Assembly: GCA_024398435.1 (NCBI GenBank)
Contig: JAKSJD010000009.1
Location: 28,987-92,986, forward strand
Reading direction: 5' to 3'
Origin: Bacteroidaceae bacterium
Lineage (GTDB): Bacteria > Bacteroidota > Bacteroidia > Bacteroidales > Bacteroidaceae
Length of the DNA: 64,000 nt
Made by a program: the position numbers and the translations under genes. Position 1 is the first letter of the stretch; each line of letters opens with the position of its first letter. Below, piece by piece: positions 17,755 through 26,446 of the stretch. The notes under the pieces are model-generated. The model saw only the letters and a program-made list of their open reading frames with translations. It was not told the DNA's origin and ran no database searches.

Positions 17755-18681
17755 TTACAACCACTGCTTCCTGCGGAAATACCACCAACCTATAACCGTA
17801 ATGATGATGCTTATGATGATTGCAACGATGAATCCCCACGAACTCTTCTCCATACCATTGATAAGGTTCATACCGAAGAGACTTGCAACGAGGGTTGGCA
17901 ACATGATAATCATGTTAAGACTCGTGAGCAGACGCATCACACGGTTCATATTGTTGTTGATAAGATTGGCATAAGTATCCATCGTACTGTCAAGGATGTT
18001 CGTATAGATAGCGGTCATTTCCCTGGCCTGCTGCATCTCAATATTCACATCTTCGATAAGTTCGGCATCAAGGTCATCGACCGGAAGACGGAACTTCAGT
18101 TTTGAAAGGAGTGTCTCATTGCCTCGGATACTTGTAGCGAAATATGTCAAGCTATCCTGAAGACGGGAAAGACTAGTAAGGTCCTTATTATCAATATTTC
18201 TGTCGAGATTGCGCTTTGCCTTTTCAATCAATCCGTTCACCTGCTTCAGGTACTTCAGATACCAAACACTGGCACTGAGAAAGAGGCGGAACACAAGGTC
18301 GGTTGCATCTATGAATCCTTCTGCCCTACGCATCTGATGACTGATGAAGTCGACCATCATCTTGGTTTCCTGATGGCAAATCGTGATAATCTTATCATCC
18401 TTCACCAATATACCAAGAGGGATTGTGGTGTAAGGACTTCGGCTCGTGATATTCTTAAGATGCGGAATACGAAGGATAATCATCAACCATCCTTCATCAT
18501 AGTCGTAACGGGCACGCTCATCGGTATCGGAAATGTCTTCTACGAAATAATCTGGAATCTGCAATTCATCTACCAGATACTTCACGTCTTCCTCTACCGG
18601 ACAAGTAACTTGAATCCAACATCCCGACTGCCACTGGTCAAGATGCTTTATGCCCTTATTAAAGTTCCAATAAGTACGCAT
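17755..18681 (-). CDS. corA: CorA-family magnesium/divalent-cation channel
   Basis: A 308-residue inner-membrane pentameric cation channel. The long cytoplasmic N-terminal funnel ends in two C-terminal membrane helices; the hallmark GMN motif is present at the end of the first (SLFGMNLINGMEKSSWGF), followed by IIISIIITVIGWWYFRRKQWL. Length is typical of CorA (about 310-350). The leader between its promoter (18908-18937) and the ATG is about 220 nt and folds into stem-loops, so RNA-level control of magnesium uptake is possible, though it does not match the known M-box consensus. The downstream EFR1-type and GH26 genes may be co-transcribed. Confidence 0.93.
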   Translation of the reverse strand: MRTYWNFNKGIKHLDQWQSGCWIQVTCPVEEDVKYLVDELQIPDYFVEDISDTDERARYDYDEGWLMIILRIPHLKNITSRSPYTTIPLGILVKDDKIITICHQETKMMVDFISHQMRRAEGFIDATDLVFRLFLSASVWYLKYLKQVNGLIEKAKRNLDRNIDNKDLTSLSRLQDSLTYFATSIRGNETLLSKLKFRLPVDDLDAELIEDVNIEMQQAREMTAIYTNILDSTMDTYANLINNNMNRVMRLLTSLNMIIMLPTLVASLFGMNLINGMEKSSWGFIVAIIISIIITVIGWWYFRRKQWL

Positions 18682-18900
18682 AGTTTAAACTCTTCTAAGT
18701 TAGTATTAATGTTTTATAACCTCAAAAGTTCAGATAAAGTCTTTGTGATGCAACTAATCATTGCCATAAAGTCCACAAACTGCTGAACTTTGTGTTGGGG
18801 GAAGAGTCTAAACCTACTATTCTTCTGTTAAGACCCTACCCTGCTTTTAGTTAAATTATTCGCCGGATAACTGTCGTCCATAATGAATTTTAATTTGTTT
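18682..18900 (-). ncRNA. Candidate structured leader RNA of corA
   Basis: Read on the minus strand, AAAGTTCAG (18791-18783) pairs perfectly with CTGAACTTT (18733-18725), enclosing a nested TTTGTG/CACAAA stem and a GCAA/TTGC tip. Upstream, GGGTCT and AGACTC form another stem. No known riboswitch class was recognised. The structure was judged by eye only. Confidence 0.35.
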
Positions 18901-18907
18901 TCGGCTG

Positions 18908-18947
18908 CAAAGATACAAAAAAAAGCATAAAGCCAAACGCCTTATGC
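18908..18947 (-). promoter_or_regulatory. Terminator of the BadF-type kinase overlapping the corA promoter
   Basis: On the minus strand a hairpin (18947-18925, one mismatch, loop GTTTG) is followed by eight T: the kinase terminator. Its loop holds TTTG (18937-18934), and TATCTTTG (18915-18908) follows the T-tract, making a promoter with an 18-bp spacer. Confidence 0.65.
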
Positions 18948-18977
18948 CTAATAATTTGCTATTTATTTGCTTCTTTT

Positions 18978-19811
18978 TTACATTTTTCGATGAAAATCTA
19001 TCAATCCTTGCATTGGCGAACGCACAATCTTACCAATTTGATAGCCAAGCGAAGAGGCTGTTGCCTTCAGTTCATCTTCATAAGCCCATGCTATCGAACC
19101 AACAAACGAAACTGGCAATTCAGGATGACTGTAATTGGCTATATTACGATTGAAGAACTCTCCGAAACAATCCAAAAGGAACTGATGCATCTCTTCTTCA
19201 TCGCGATGATGATGGCAGAACTGGGAAACCTGACCAAGGAACCTGTTTGGAAGAGGCTGACGATACACATTATTTATTATATTGGCAGCATCAAGTTCGG
19301 TTTCCTTAAAGAACTTATAGCACAATCCATCCGAGAACTGATGCTTCAGAACATTGCCAATCAAGCGCTTACCAATGTATGCCCCACTTCCCTCATCTCC
19401 GAGAATATAGCCAAGAGGAGGAATGTTTTGCATGATGACCGAACCATCATAGTAGCAAGAATTTGAACCAGTACCAAGAATACATGCAATGCCCGGTTCG
19501 TGGCCAAGCAAAGCACGAGCTGCCCCAAGCATATCGCTGCCTACCGACACATTGCAGCCAACCACCTCCTGAAGATATAGTTTCATCAAAGGAACGGCTG
19601 CGGGAGTGCAACCGGCACCATAGAAATAAACGTCAGACACTTCCTTGCCTTCAAGTTGGGGCAGCAATTCGTTACGAAGCAAGCCACAAACTTGCTCACG
19701 CGACTGATGAACGGGATTGATTCCCTGAGTTGGTTTCAATTGCTCCACTTGAGAAGCATCCACCAAGGTCCAATCCGTCTTCGTTGACCCACTATCGGCT
19801 ATAAGTATCAT
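18978..19811 (-). CDS. BadF/BadG/BcrA/BcrD-type ATPase, probable N-acetylglucosamine kinase
   Basis: A 277-residue protein of the acetate/sugar kinase/Hsp70/actin ATPase fold. The N-terminal phosphate-1 motif reads ILIADSGSTKTDWTLV; phosphate-2 and adenosine regions are seen as IACILGTGSNSCYYDG, and LGYILGDEGSGAYIGKRLI is characteristic of the N-acetylglucosamine kinase branch. It likely phosphorylates an amino sugar in the cytoplasm with ATP; the exact substrate is inferred. The gene starts 28 bp after manC, so the pair is probably one operon joining amino-sugar salvage and GDP-mannose supply. A terminator/promoter element at 18908-18947 closes the unit. Confidence 0.82.
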   Translation of the reverse strand: MILIADSGSTKTDWTLVDASQVEQLKPTQGINPVHQSREQVCGLLRNELLPQLEGKEVSDVYFYGAGCTPAAVPLMKLYLQEVVGCNVSVGSDMLGAARALLGHEPGIACILGTGSNSCYYDGSVIMQNIPPLGYILGDEGSGAYIGKRLIGNVLKHQFSDGLCYKFFKETELDAANIINNVYRQPLPNRFLGQVSQFCHHHRDEEEMHQFLLDCFGEFFNRNIANYSHPELPVSFVGSIAWAYEDELKATASSLGYQIGKIVRSPMQGLIDFHRKM

Positions 19812-19839
19812 TATTCGAATGCTTGTTGTATTGGTTGTG

Positions 19840-20904
19840 TCAATCCTGACTGAATTCCTTTATTCTCTGTTCTTCCGAAAGCTTGCAAATGAGCAAGGTA
19901 TCGTCTTTCTCTGCAATGATGTAGCCATCAAGACCTTGAACAACCACTCGTTTTTCCTCGCTCGTATGAACAATACAATTCTTGGAATCGTGCAATTCGA
20001 TGCGATTGCCTATCTTTGCATTGCCGTCAGAATCCTTATCAACAAGTGTAATGAGCGAACCCCAAGTTCCTACATCACTCCAACCGAAATCGGCTGGGAA
20101 CACAAAGATTTCCTCTGCTTTTTCCATAACTGCATAGTCGATGGAAATGCTTGGACACTGTGGGAAACGTTCGTCAATCATCTTCTGCTCATTCTCAGTT
20201 GCGAGATAAGGCATAAGTTCCTCAAACACTTGAGCGATGTCGCTTTGATAGATTCTAAGGGCATTCACGATGGTTTCAACGTTCCATACGAAGATTCCTG
20301 AATTCCAGAAAAACTCTGAATGCTTAACATATTCCTTTGCTGTTGCCAAATCTGGTTTCTCACGGAACTTGTCAACGCGATAAATTGATTTGTGGCGAAG
20401 GGAAGGAGTAGTTAAATCCGCCTGAATGTATCCATATCCCGTCTCTGGGCGAGTTGGTTTCATACCAAGCGTGACAATAGCATCTGAATCTGCAGTGAAG
20501 TCGAGTGCTTCTGTGATTACACGGCGGAACTCGTCCTGGTCGACTACCATGTGGTCGCTTGGAGTGACAACAAGGTTGGCACGAGGGTTTTTCTTCTTGA
20601 TTCGCCAACATACATAGGCGATGCAAGGAGCGGTGTTGCGTCGGCAAGGTTCGAGAAGAATGTTCTCCTCTGGCACTTCTGGCAATTGTTGTTTTACTAT
20701 CTCTGCATACTTTGCAGATGTGACCACCCACACATTCTCTGCTGGAACTATCCCCTTGAAACGGTCCATCGTGAGTTGGATGAAAGTGCGTCCGCATCCC
20801 ATCACGTCGATGAATTGCTTTGGGCATTCAGGGGTGCTCATTGGCCAGAAGCGGCTTCCCACTCCACCTGCCATAATGACCAAATGATTGTTGTTTCTGT
20901 TCAT
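19840..20904 (-). CDS. manC: Mannose-1-phosphate guanylyltransferase
   Basis: Makes GDP-mannose from mannose-1-phosphate and GTP in the cytoplasm, feeding glycan and protein mannosylation. 354 residues. The nucleotidyltransferase signature is VIMAGGVGSRFWPMSTPECP with KQFIDVMG right after; VVTPSDHMVVD and FFWNSGIFVWNVETI are family-typical. It lacks the fused C-terminal isomerase domain of long ManC proteins; the separate isomerase is manA at 39836-40810, and the polyprenol-phosphate-mannose synthase at 54505-55254 is a plausible user of the product. The promoter overlaps the rpsP terminator. Confidence 0.92.
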   Translation of the reverse strand: MNRNNNHLVIMAGGVGSRFWPMSTPECPKQFIDVMGCGRTFIQLTMDRFKGIVPAENVWVVTSAKYAEIVKQQLPEVPEENILLEPCRRNTAPCIAYVCWRIKKKNPRANLVVTPSDHMVVDQDEFRRVITEALDFTADSDAIVTLGMKPTRPETGYGYIQADLTTPSLRHKSIYRVDKFREKPDLATAKEYVKHSEFFWNSGIFVWNVETIVNALRIYQSDIAQVFEELMPYLATENEQKMIDERFPQCPSISIDYAVMEKAEEIFVFPADFGWSDVGTWGSLITLVDKDSDGNAKIGNRIELHDSKNCIVHTSEEKRVVVQGLDGYIIAEKDDTLLICKLSEEQRIKEFSQD

Positions 20905-20944
20905 GATTGCTATCGTTTATCTTTTATGCTTGCCTTACAGAGTG

Positions 20945-20987
20945 CAAATATACAAAAAAGACGGTTAACTGCAATAGAGTTAACCGT
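20945..20987 (-). promoter_or_regulatory. rpsP terminator overlapping the manC promoter
   Basis: ACGGTTAACT (20961-20970) and AGTTAACCGT (20978-20987) form a perfect 10-bp stem with T-tracts on both sides, so it can terminate in either direction. On the minus strand its loop carries TTG (20974-20972), and TATATTTG (20952-20945) follows the T6 tract with a 19-bp spacer, giving the manC promoter. Confidence 0.7.
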
Positions 20988-21039
20988 TTTTCTTTTGAAT
21001 TTCTCAAAAAGTCCTGCTTGCGCAGGAGCAAAGATGCCA

Positions 21040-21579
21040 TTAAGCCTCTGCAGGAGCTTCTTCTGTAGCTGGTTCTTCAGCTGGAGCTTCTTCTGCTGCA
21101 GGTTCAGCAGCTGCGAGAGCAGCAGCCTTCTTTTCTGCAACCTTCTGAGCGATAGCATCGTTGACTTTCTTTTCAGCAGCAAGGCGAGCTTCGTAAGCAG
21201 CCTTCTTTGCTGAAGCCTTCTTAGCCTCGAGAGCAGTGAGCTTGTTATCCTTCTCTGCCTTCCAAGCATCAAACTTAGCCTGAGCAGCAGCTTCGTCGAA
21301 AGCGCCCTTCTTAACACCACCGAGGAGGTGCTTCATCATGTAAACGCCTTCCTTTGAAAGGATATTGCGAACTGTGTCTGTAGGCTGAGCACCTACTTGT
21401 ACCCAATAAAGAGCACGTTCGAAGTTCAAATCAATTGTTGAAGGATTGGTGTTAGGGTTGTAAGTACCAATCTTTTCTACGAAGCGACCATCACGTGGTG
21501 CATCGGCATGTGCGATAACGATTGAGAAGAATGCATAGTTCTTTCTACCGTGACGCTGTAATCTAATTTTAACTGCCAT
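21040..21579 (-). CDS. rpsP: 30S ribosomal protein bS16 with Ala/Glu-rich extension
   Basis: Small-subunit ribosomal protein needed for 30S assembly. The first 80 or so residues are the conserved bS16 fold ([59 protein letters not shown]). Residues about 95-179 are an extra Lys/Ala-rich helix that ends in a low-complexity Ala/Glu/Pro tail; this elongated form is common in Bacteroidetes, whereas E. coli bS16 has 82 residues. The gene is monocistronic, with its own promoter and a strong terminator; in many other bacteria it is followed by rimM and trmD, which are not here. Confidence 0.95.
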   Translation of the reverse strand: MAVKIRLQRHGRKNYAFFSIVIAHADAPRDGRFVEKIGTYNPNTNPSTIDLNFERALYWVQVGAQPTDTVRNILSKEGVYMMKHLLGGVKKGAFDEAAAQAKFDAWKAEKDNKLTALEAKKASAKKAAYEARLAAEKKVNDAIAQKVAEKKAAALAAAEPAAEEAPAEEPATEEAPAEA

Positions 21580-21639
21580 TTGTTTGTTTTTTATTGATTA
21601 ATATGATTTGAATATGCCACTAACTCGTAATGGCGGGTG

Positions 21640-21666
21640 CAAAGGTAGGAATTTATTGAGAATAAA
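21640..21666 (-). promoter_or_regulatory. Promoter of rpsP
   Basis: TACCTTTG (21647-21640) is a perfect -7 box about 60 nt before the ATG; the -33 side is weak (TTT at 21666-21664). Confidence 0.6.
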
Positions 21667-21790
21667 TCGTTAAGAATCGGCAATTATTTTACTTCATTGG
21701 GTGTTTTTTCATTGTTTTTGCCCGATTTCTTGCTGTTCAGAGAGCAAAGGCTTGCCAATAATGAGGTTGTGTTTAGCAAAAAATTACCTC

Positions 21791-21878
21791 TCGAACCGCA
21801 AACAATTGGCCTTCGAACCGCGAACAATTGGCCTTCGAACCGCGAATAATTGACCTTCGAACCGCGATGTTTTTTCAA
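21791..21878. repeat. Four-unit 22-bp array, TCGAACCGCGAA word
   Basis: TCGAACCGC starts at 21791, 21813, 21835 and 21857, exactly 22 bp apart. The first three units continue with AACAATTGGCCT or a close variant; the fourth decays after CGCGA. The reverse complement aligns with the arrays at 31014 and 44569. It lies between the GH43-GH8 gene's end and the rpsP promoter. Confidence 0.85.
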
Positions 21879-21909
21879 GAAAGAAATAGGGCAACTTGCG
21901 TCGCCCTAT
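21871..21909 (-). terminator. Terminator of the GH43-GH8 gene
   Basis: On the minus strand ATAGGGC (21909-21903) pairs with GCCCTAT (21892-21886), followed by a T-rich tract. It directly abuts the 22-bp array. Confidence 0.6.
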
Positions 21910-21916
21910 CCTATTG

Positions 21917-24427
21917 TTATTCTCCGAAGTTCTGATACTGTCCACTGAGATGGAGAAGTGCGAAGATATAGAGAAGGCCATCATAATATACATCATAGTA
22001 GCCATCCTCGTATGGTTCGAGTTTCATGTCCCAGAGATGACGAACAAAGTCCTTGCTGTACTGGTTGTCGGTCATAAGACTTGCAGCAGCTGTTGTACCA
22101 ACAAGACCGATTGAGTGGCGAAGAGTACGATAACCACCTGCTCCCATAACGAATGCAGGCTTGCCTCCATTGAGTGCAAACTGGTCAGGGAATGTAGTGA
22201 TGCCGCCCTTTGCCATTGTTGCCTGGAACTTGTCTGCATATTCCTTCTGCCATTCAGCATCCTTATTGTACCAGCAGAAGTCCATTGCAATGTTCATTGG
22301 AACGCGCCAAGAGTCGTAGTGGAATTCTGAACCACGAGTTGGAGTTCCATCAAACTGACTCTGGTCAGGATTGATACCTGTTACAGGGTCTGTTGCCTTA
22401 TGGAGATACTGGCGAGCATTGTCGGCAAGTTCGCGATAGAGGGCTTCGCGTCCGTCGTTTGCTGTCTCTGCCCAGATTTCATAGAATGCAGGAAGATGAT
22501 ATGAAGGGTCTGTCCATTCGTTTGAACGAGAATCTGGACAGAAGTTTATCAACTTATGTTCCATATTGATGATGTTTGTAACACCATTTGAACCATCCTT
22601 TGAGAAGAGGTCGTTGAGCAATGTCTGAGCTTCCTTCAAGTAGTTGATTTCGCCATTGTTGCCCCAACGACGGCTTGCAAGGAGAAGGTCGGTTACGAAA
22701 TAGAGTTCACCATCACTTGCGGAACCGCGAGCACGGCGTGAAACTCCATCAGGAGAGATTGACCAATCGAACAAACCTTTGCGAGGACCTTCCTTCACTT
22801 GCATATTCTTCTTTGACCAACGCCAAATGCGGTTGAAGATGTCTTGCTTGTCCAACTGAACTGCAACCATCATTCCGTATGACTGTCCTTCAGTGCGGAC
22901 ATCATGATTTTTCACGTCTGATACGTATCCGAGTGTGTCGCCAACTGCCTTGTAAGCTGCTCTTTCGCTTTCGAACACTTCATAAAAAGCATCGGCAATC
23001 TTCTTATCGATTTCAGCCTGAGAGTAACCTAATTCGCGAAAGTAGTTGCGATAAATGGGAGTCTTTGGAGTCATAATGCCTGTTTCCTTTGCTGAAGAGA
23101 ATGAAACCCAGTCAATTTCTACATTATTGTCAGTTGCAGAAGCCACTGTAATGTCTGCAACGCCCTTTGGCATCTTGCACTTTGCAGCAAATTCTGTCAT
23201 CTTTGCCAATGCAGGAACCTTTACGGTTGCGATTGTCTTGCCCTTGATTCCGCCTTGCTTGATAAGGAGAGTTGCACCCTTTTCGGCCTTAACCATGAGG
23301 TGAACAGTCTTCAAACTGCCAGTCTTGCCGAAGTCAACCTTATTGTACTTAACCCAACCTTGCTTTGAAGTGAAGATTGTCTTCCAACCCTTGAATGTGT
23401 TTTCAGGATTGTTGAAAGCGATTTCAGCACCTTCAGCAGAAATTTCACTGTAGCGGTCGATCTGTACCTTACCTTCTGCACGGCTGATACCGACGCCACG
23501 CTTTGTTGGAGTTACTTGCTGGATTGTTCCGTCTTCGTTGAAGAAGATAGAATCGGCACATACTGAACGGTTCTTATCAAACTCAGGAGAGAGGTCGTTG
23601 CGGTGGTAGAAGAGGTACCACTGACCATTGTATTCAACCAATGAATGGTGGTTTGTCCAGCATCCAGTCTCTTCCATAATTACACCCTGATACTTGAATG
23701 GGCCGAGAGGATTATCGCTGGTACAGTAAACGAGTGCTTCCTGTACATCGCGTGCCCAAGGGAATGTGAGGTAGTAGATGCCATTGCGCTTGAATACGAA
23801 AGGACCTTCTTTCAAACCTTTAGCAGGGAGATCACCGTCAAGCTTGACCGACTTGCCTACAAGTGCAGTCATTGAGTCGTTGAGTTCTGCTCCGGCAATA
23901 CCGTTCATACCCCAATAAATATACATCTTGCCATCATCGTCCTGAAGAATGCAAGGGTCGATACCCATAAGGCCCTTGATTGGTTCGGTACGAGGAGTGA
24001 ATGGTCCATGAGGAGTTGGTGCTGTAGCAATTCCCACTGCAAAACCTCTGAAACCACCCTTTCCATTAGCTGGGAAGAAGAAATAGTAAGTTCCATCGCG
24101 CTTTATACAGTCAGGAGCCCACATAGAATAGGATGTATTGTTCACCCATTCCACATTGTTCTGGTCGACAATCACACCATGATCGGTCCAATCAGTAAGA
24201 TTTTCAGAAGAGAAAACATGATAGTCCTTCATCTTGAACCATGCATTCTTGTTAGTCACATCTGGATTCTTCTCATCGTGAGAAGGATAAACATAAATCT
24301 TACCATCGAATACGCGTGCTGTAGGGTCAGCAGAGAACTGATCCGTGATGATTGGGTTTTGAGCCATTGCTGCAGTTCCCACCATCAATGCGAATGCCAT
24401 GATAATAGACCTCTTAATACTTTTCAT
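21917..24427 (-). CDS. Secreted bifunctional GH43 - CBM6-like - GH8 xylan-degrading enzyme
   Basis: An 836-residue exported enzyme combining two catalytic domains. Signal peptide 1-22 (ending TAAMA/QN). GH43 five-blade propeller about 25-330: Asp34 in SADPTARVF as likely base, GIDPCIL for the pKa modulator, KEGPFVFKRNGIYYL for the acid Glu. A CBM6-like beta-sandwich follows (about 335-465, ending NVEIDWVSF). GH8 (alpha/alpha)6 barrel about 475-836: EGQSYGMMVAVQ with the likely proton donor, and DGELYFVTDLLLASRRW. GH43 suggests xylosidase or arabinofuranosidase activity and GH8 reducing-end xylose release or xylanase activity, so the protein probably finishes xylo-oligosaccharides. It has its own promoter and terminator, with no SusC/SusD neighbours in view. 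Confidence 0.9.
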   Translation of the reverse strand: MKSIKRSIIMAFALMVGTAAMAQNPIITDQFSADPTARVFDGKIYVYPSHDEKNPDVTNKNAWFKMKDYHVFSSENLTDWTDHGVIVDQNNVEWVNNTSYSMWAPDCIKRDGTYYFFFPANGKGGFRGFAVGIATAPTPHGPFTPRTEPIKGLMGIDPCILQDDDGKMYIYWGMNGIAGAELNDSMTALVGKSVKLDGDLPAKGLKEGPFVFKRNGIYYLTFPWARDVQEALVYCTSDNPLGPFKYQGVIMEETGCWTNHHSLVEYNGQWYLFYHRNDLSPEFDKNRSVCADSIFFNEDGTIQQVTPTKRGVGISRAEGKVQIDRYSEISAEGAEIAFNNPENTFKGWKTIFTSKQGWVKYNKVDFGKTGSLKTVHLMVKAEKGATLLIKQGGIKGKTIATVKVPALAKMTEFAAKCKMPKGVADITVASATDNNVEIDWVSFSSAKETGIMTPKTPIYRNYFRELGYSQAEIDKKIADAFYEVFESERAAYKAVGDTLGYVSDVKNHDVRTEGQSYGMMVAVQLDKQDIFNRIWRWSKKNMQVKEGPRKGLFDWSISPDGVSRRARGSASDGELYFVTDLLLASRRWGNNGEINYLKEAQTLLNDLFSKDGSNGVTNIINMEHKLINFCPDSRSNEWTDPSYHLPAFYEIWAETANDGREALYRELADNARQYLHKATDPVTGINPDQSQFDGTPTRGSEFHYDSWRVPMNIAMDFCWYNKDAEWQKEYADKFQATMAKGGITTFPDQFALNGGKPAFVMGAGGYRTLRHSIGLVGTTAAASLMTDNQYSKDFVRHLWDMKLEPYEDGYYDVYYDGLLYIFALLHLSGQYQNFGE

Positions 24428-24476
24428 TTTAATTCTTTGATTTGATTATTTTGACTGTTAATATTTATTTCGATTG

Positions 24477-24507
24477 CAAAGATACACAATAAATGGCAAT
24501 TGTCAAA
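24477..24507 (-). promoter_or_regulatory. Promoter of the GH43-GH8 gene
   Basis: TTTG (24507-24504), 19-bp spacer, TATCTTTG (24484-24477) on the minus strand. The 409-bp divergent gap to the Rnf operon otherwise shows no gene. Confidence 0.8.
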
Positions 24508-24772
24508 GCAGAACCACGATTTATTTCATGATTATGCATTCTTTTACGTTTTTCATCTAAAAGATTTCTCGAATTGCCATCCGAGCCATACAATGTTTCG
24601 CCCGAGACAACTATCAAGCCACAACAGAAATCTCCATTTTTCAACGCACAGTTTACACTTTTATTGCCACACATATTTATATAATATTGCGCGCGAGAGT
24701 CACGAAGGGAATATAATGAAAGCAGAAAAGAGGAAAAAAATCTGCCAAAAGCAAAATAATCACGGTCAGGAG

Positions 24773-24803
24773 ATTCAAAATTGTGAATATTTTATTATCT
24801 TTG
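24773..24803 (+). promoter_or_regulatory. Promoter of the Rnf operon
   Basis: TATCTTTG (24796-24803) is a perfect -7 box 33 nt before the first ATG; the -33 element is weak. Confidence 0.55.
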
Positions 24804-24836
24804 CACTGACTTTACACTATACCCAACGGATTCATA

Positions 24837-25253
24837 ATGGCAGAGAAGATTGAACACAGAGGCATCGTCGAACGGATTGAGGGCAATCTGGTCAGTGTAC
24901 GCATCTCTCAATCCACCGCTTGCAGCGGCTGCCAAGCCCGTCATCTCTGCAACAGCAGCGAAAGTCAGGAGAAAATCGTCTCGGCTCAAACCACTGAAAC
25001 AGACTTGAAAATAGGCGAAGAAGTGAATGTCATTGCCGCCGAATCGATGGGAAAGAAAGCTGTTGCTCTGGCATTCGTCGTACCACTCGTTATTCTGGTT
25101 TTACTGACGTTTGCGGCAGTTCTTCTATTGCGTTGGAGCGAAGGTATGGCCATAGTGACTGCATTGGTGGTGGTAGCCGCATATTACGGAGTGCTTGCCA
25201 TCAACAGGAAAAAGCTGAATAAGGAGTTCAACTTCTGGGTGGAACGACTTTAA
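24837..25253 (+). CDS. RseC/MucC-family protein, first gene of the Rnf operon
   Basis: A 138-residue inner-membrane protein. The N-terminal part has a conserved cysteine cluster (STACSGCQARHLCNSS), followed by two membrane helices (about 79-98 and 104-121) and a basic end. RseC-family members belong to SoxR-reducing/Rnf electron-transfer systems in proteobacteria and are typically placed ahead of rnfB in Bacteroidales. It is followed after 65 bp by rnfB and shares its direction through rnfA, so it belongs to the same operon. Its exact role in Rnf assembly or regulation is not established. Confidence 0.85.
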   Translation: MAEKIEHRGIVERIEGNLVSVRISQSTACSGCQARHLCNSSESQEKIVSAQTTETDLKIGEEVNVIAAESMGKKAVALAFVVPLVILVLLTFAAVLLLRWSEGMAIVTALVVVAAYYGVLAINRKKLNKEFNFWVERL

Positions 25254-25318
25254 AAGGGAACGCCCAAATGAGGATGGAAAAAGAAAGAACGTGTTAAAAT
25301 TTAATAAATAAAAATGTT

Positions 25319-26440
25319 ATGGTAAATGTAATTCTTATCGCTGTACTTGTTCTTGGTGCCGTAGGACTTATATCAGCATTGATATTGTTCTTCGTGGCTA
25401 AGAAATTTGCAGTAAAGGAAGATCCACGCATTGCACAGGTTTCTGAGGTTTTGCCTCAAGCCAACTGTGGCGGTTGCGGTTTCCCAGGATGCTCCGGAAT
25501 GGCAGCTGCTTGTGTGAAAGCTGCTGATAAAGGTTCGCTCGAAGGACTCAGCTGCCCTGTTGGAGGACAGGAATGCATGGACAAGGTAGCAGCCATCCTT
25601 GGAATGGAAGCTGCAAAAACCGCTCCAAAGATTGCAGTCGTTCGTTGCAACGGCTCATGCGAGAATCGCCCTAAAGTGGTTCATTACGATGGTGTGAAGA
25701 GTTGCCGAGTTGCCAATGCTACAAGCAGAGGCGAAACTCTCTGCCAGTATGGTTGCCTCGGTTGCGGCGATTGCGTCAGTGCTTGTCAGTTCGGAGCAAT
25801 CAAGATGAATGAGGAAACTGGTCTTCCAGAAGTGGACGCAACAAAATGTACTGCTTGTGGAGCTTGTGCAAAGGCTTGTCCTCGCGCCATCATCGAGATT
25901 CGCCAAGTAGACGAAGCAAAGACAGGAATGGTGGTTGAGTGCGTCAACAAGGACAAGGGTGCCGTTGCACAGAAAGCATGTGCAGTGGCTTGTATCGGTT
26001 GCGGCAAGTGTGTTCAGGTTTGTGGTTCGGAAGCAATCACACTCGAAAACAACCTCGCCTACATCGATGCAGCGAAGTGTACGATGTGTCGCTCTTGCGA
26101 AGAAGCTTGTCCAAAGGGAAGCATCCTTGCAATCGGTCTTGAACCTCATCCAAACAAGGCAAAACCAAAAGCAAAGAAGGAAGCAGCTCCAGCTACTCAA
26201 GCAGCTGCCGCTCAAGGCGAGACAAAGGCAGTGAAGAACACCAACACCCGCCCTTATGCAGAGCCAATCGAAGTGAAATTCGACGCTCCATTGCTCCCTT
26301 CACAGCAATACATGCTTGCAGGAACAGTCGACCTCGTTGCTGCCGAGCAGAAACAATCAGAACAGACAGAGCAGGCAGAACATTCATACGATGCTCCGCT
26401 CCTGCCTTCACAGCAAATATTATTGGGCATTAAAAAGTAG
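25319..26440 (+). CDS. rnfB: Rnf complex subunit RnfB with extended C-terminus
   Basis: Iron-sulfur subunit that takes electrons from ferredoxin in the ion-pumping Rnf complex. One N-terminal membrane helix (about 4-27) is followed by the Fe-S domain with Cys50, Cys53 and Cys58 (ANCGGCGFPGC) and a fourth cysteine near 79. Several ferredoxin motifs follow: CLGCGDCVSACQ, CTACGACAKACP, CIGCGKCVQVCG and CTMCRSCEEACP. From about residue 280 the chain is Ala/Lys/Gln-rich and ends with two copies of DAPLLPSQQ (322-330 and 358-366), an extra not part of the catalytic core. rnfC follows after 6 bp. Identification is secure. Confidence 0.96.
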   Translation: MVNVILIAVLVLGAVGLISALILFFVAKKFAVKEDPRIAQVSEVLPQANCGGCGFPGCSGMAAACVKAADKGSLEGLSCPVGGQECMDKVAAILGMEAAKTAPKIAVVRCNGSCENRPKVVHYDGVKSCRVANATSRGETLCQYGCLGCGDCVSACQFGAIKMNEETGLPEVDATKCTACGACAKACPRAIIEIRQVDEAKTGMVVECVNKDKGAVAQKACAVACIGCGKCVQVCGSEAITLENNLAYIDAAKCTMCRSCEEACPKGSILAIGLEPHPNKAKPKAKKEAAPATQAAAAQGETKAVKNTNTRPYAEPIEVKFDAPLLPSQQYMLAGTVDLVAAEQKQSEQTEQAEHSYDAPLLPSQQILLGIKK

Positions 26441-26446
26441 AAGAGC

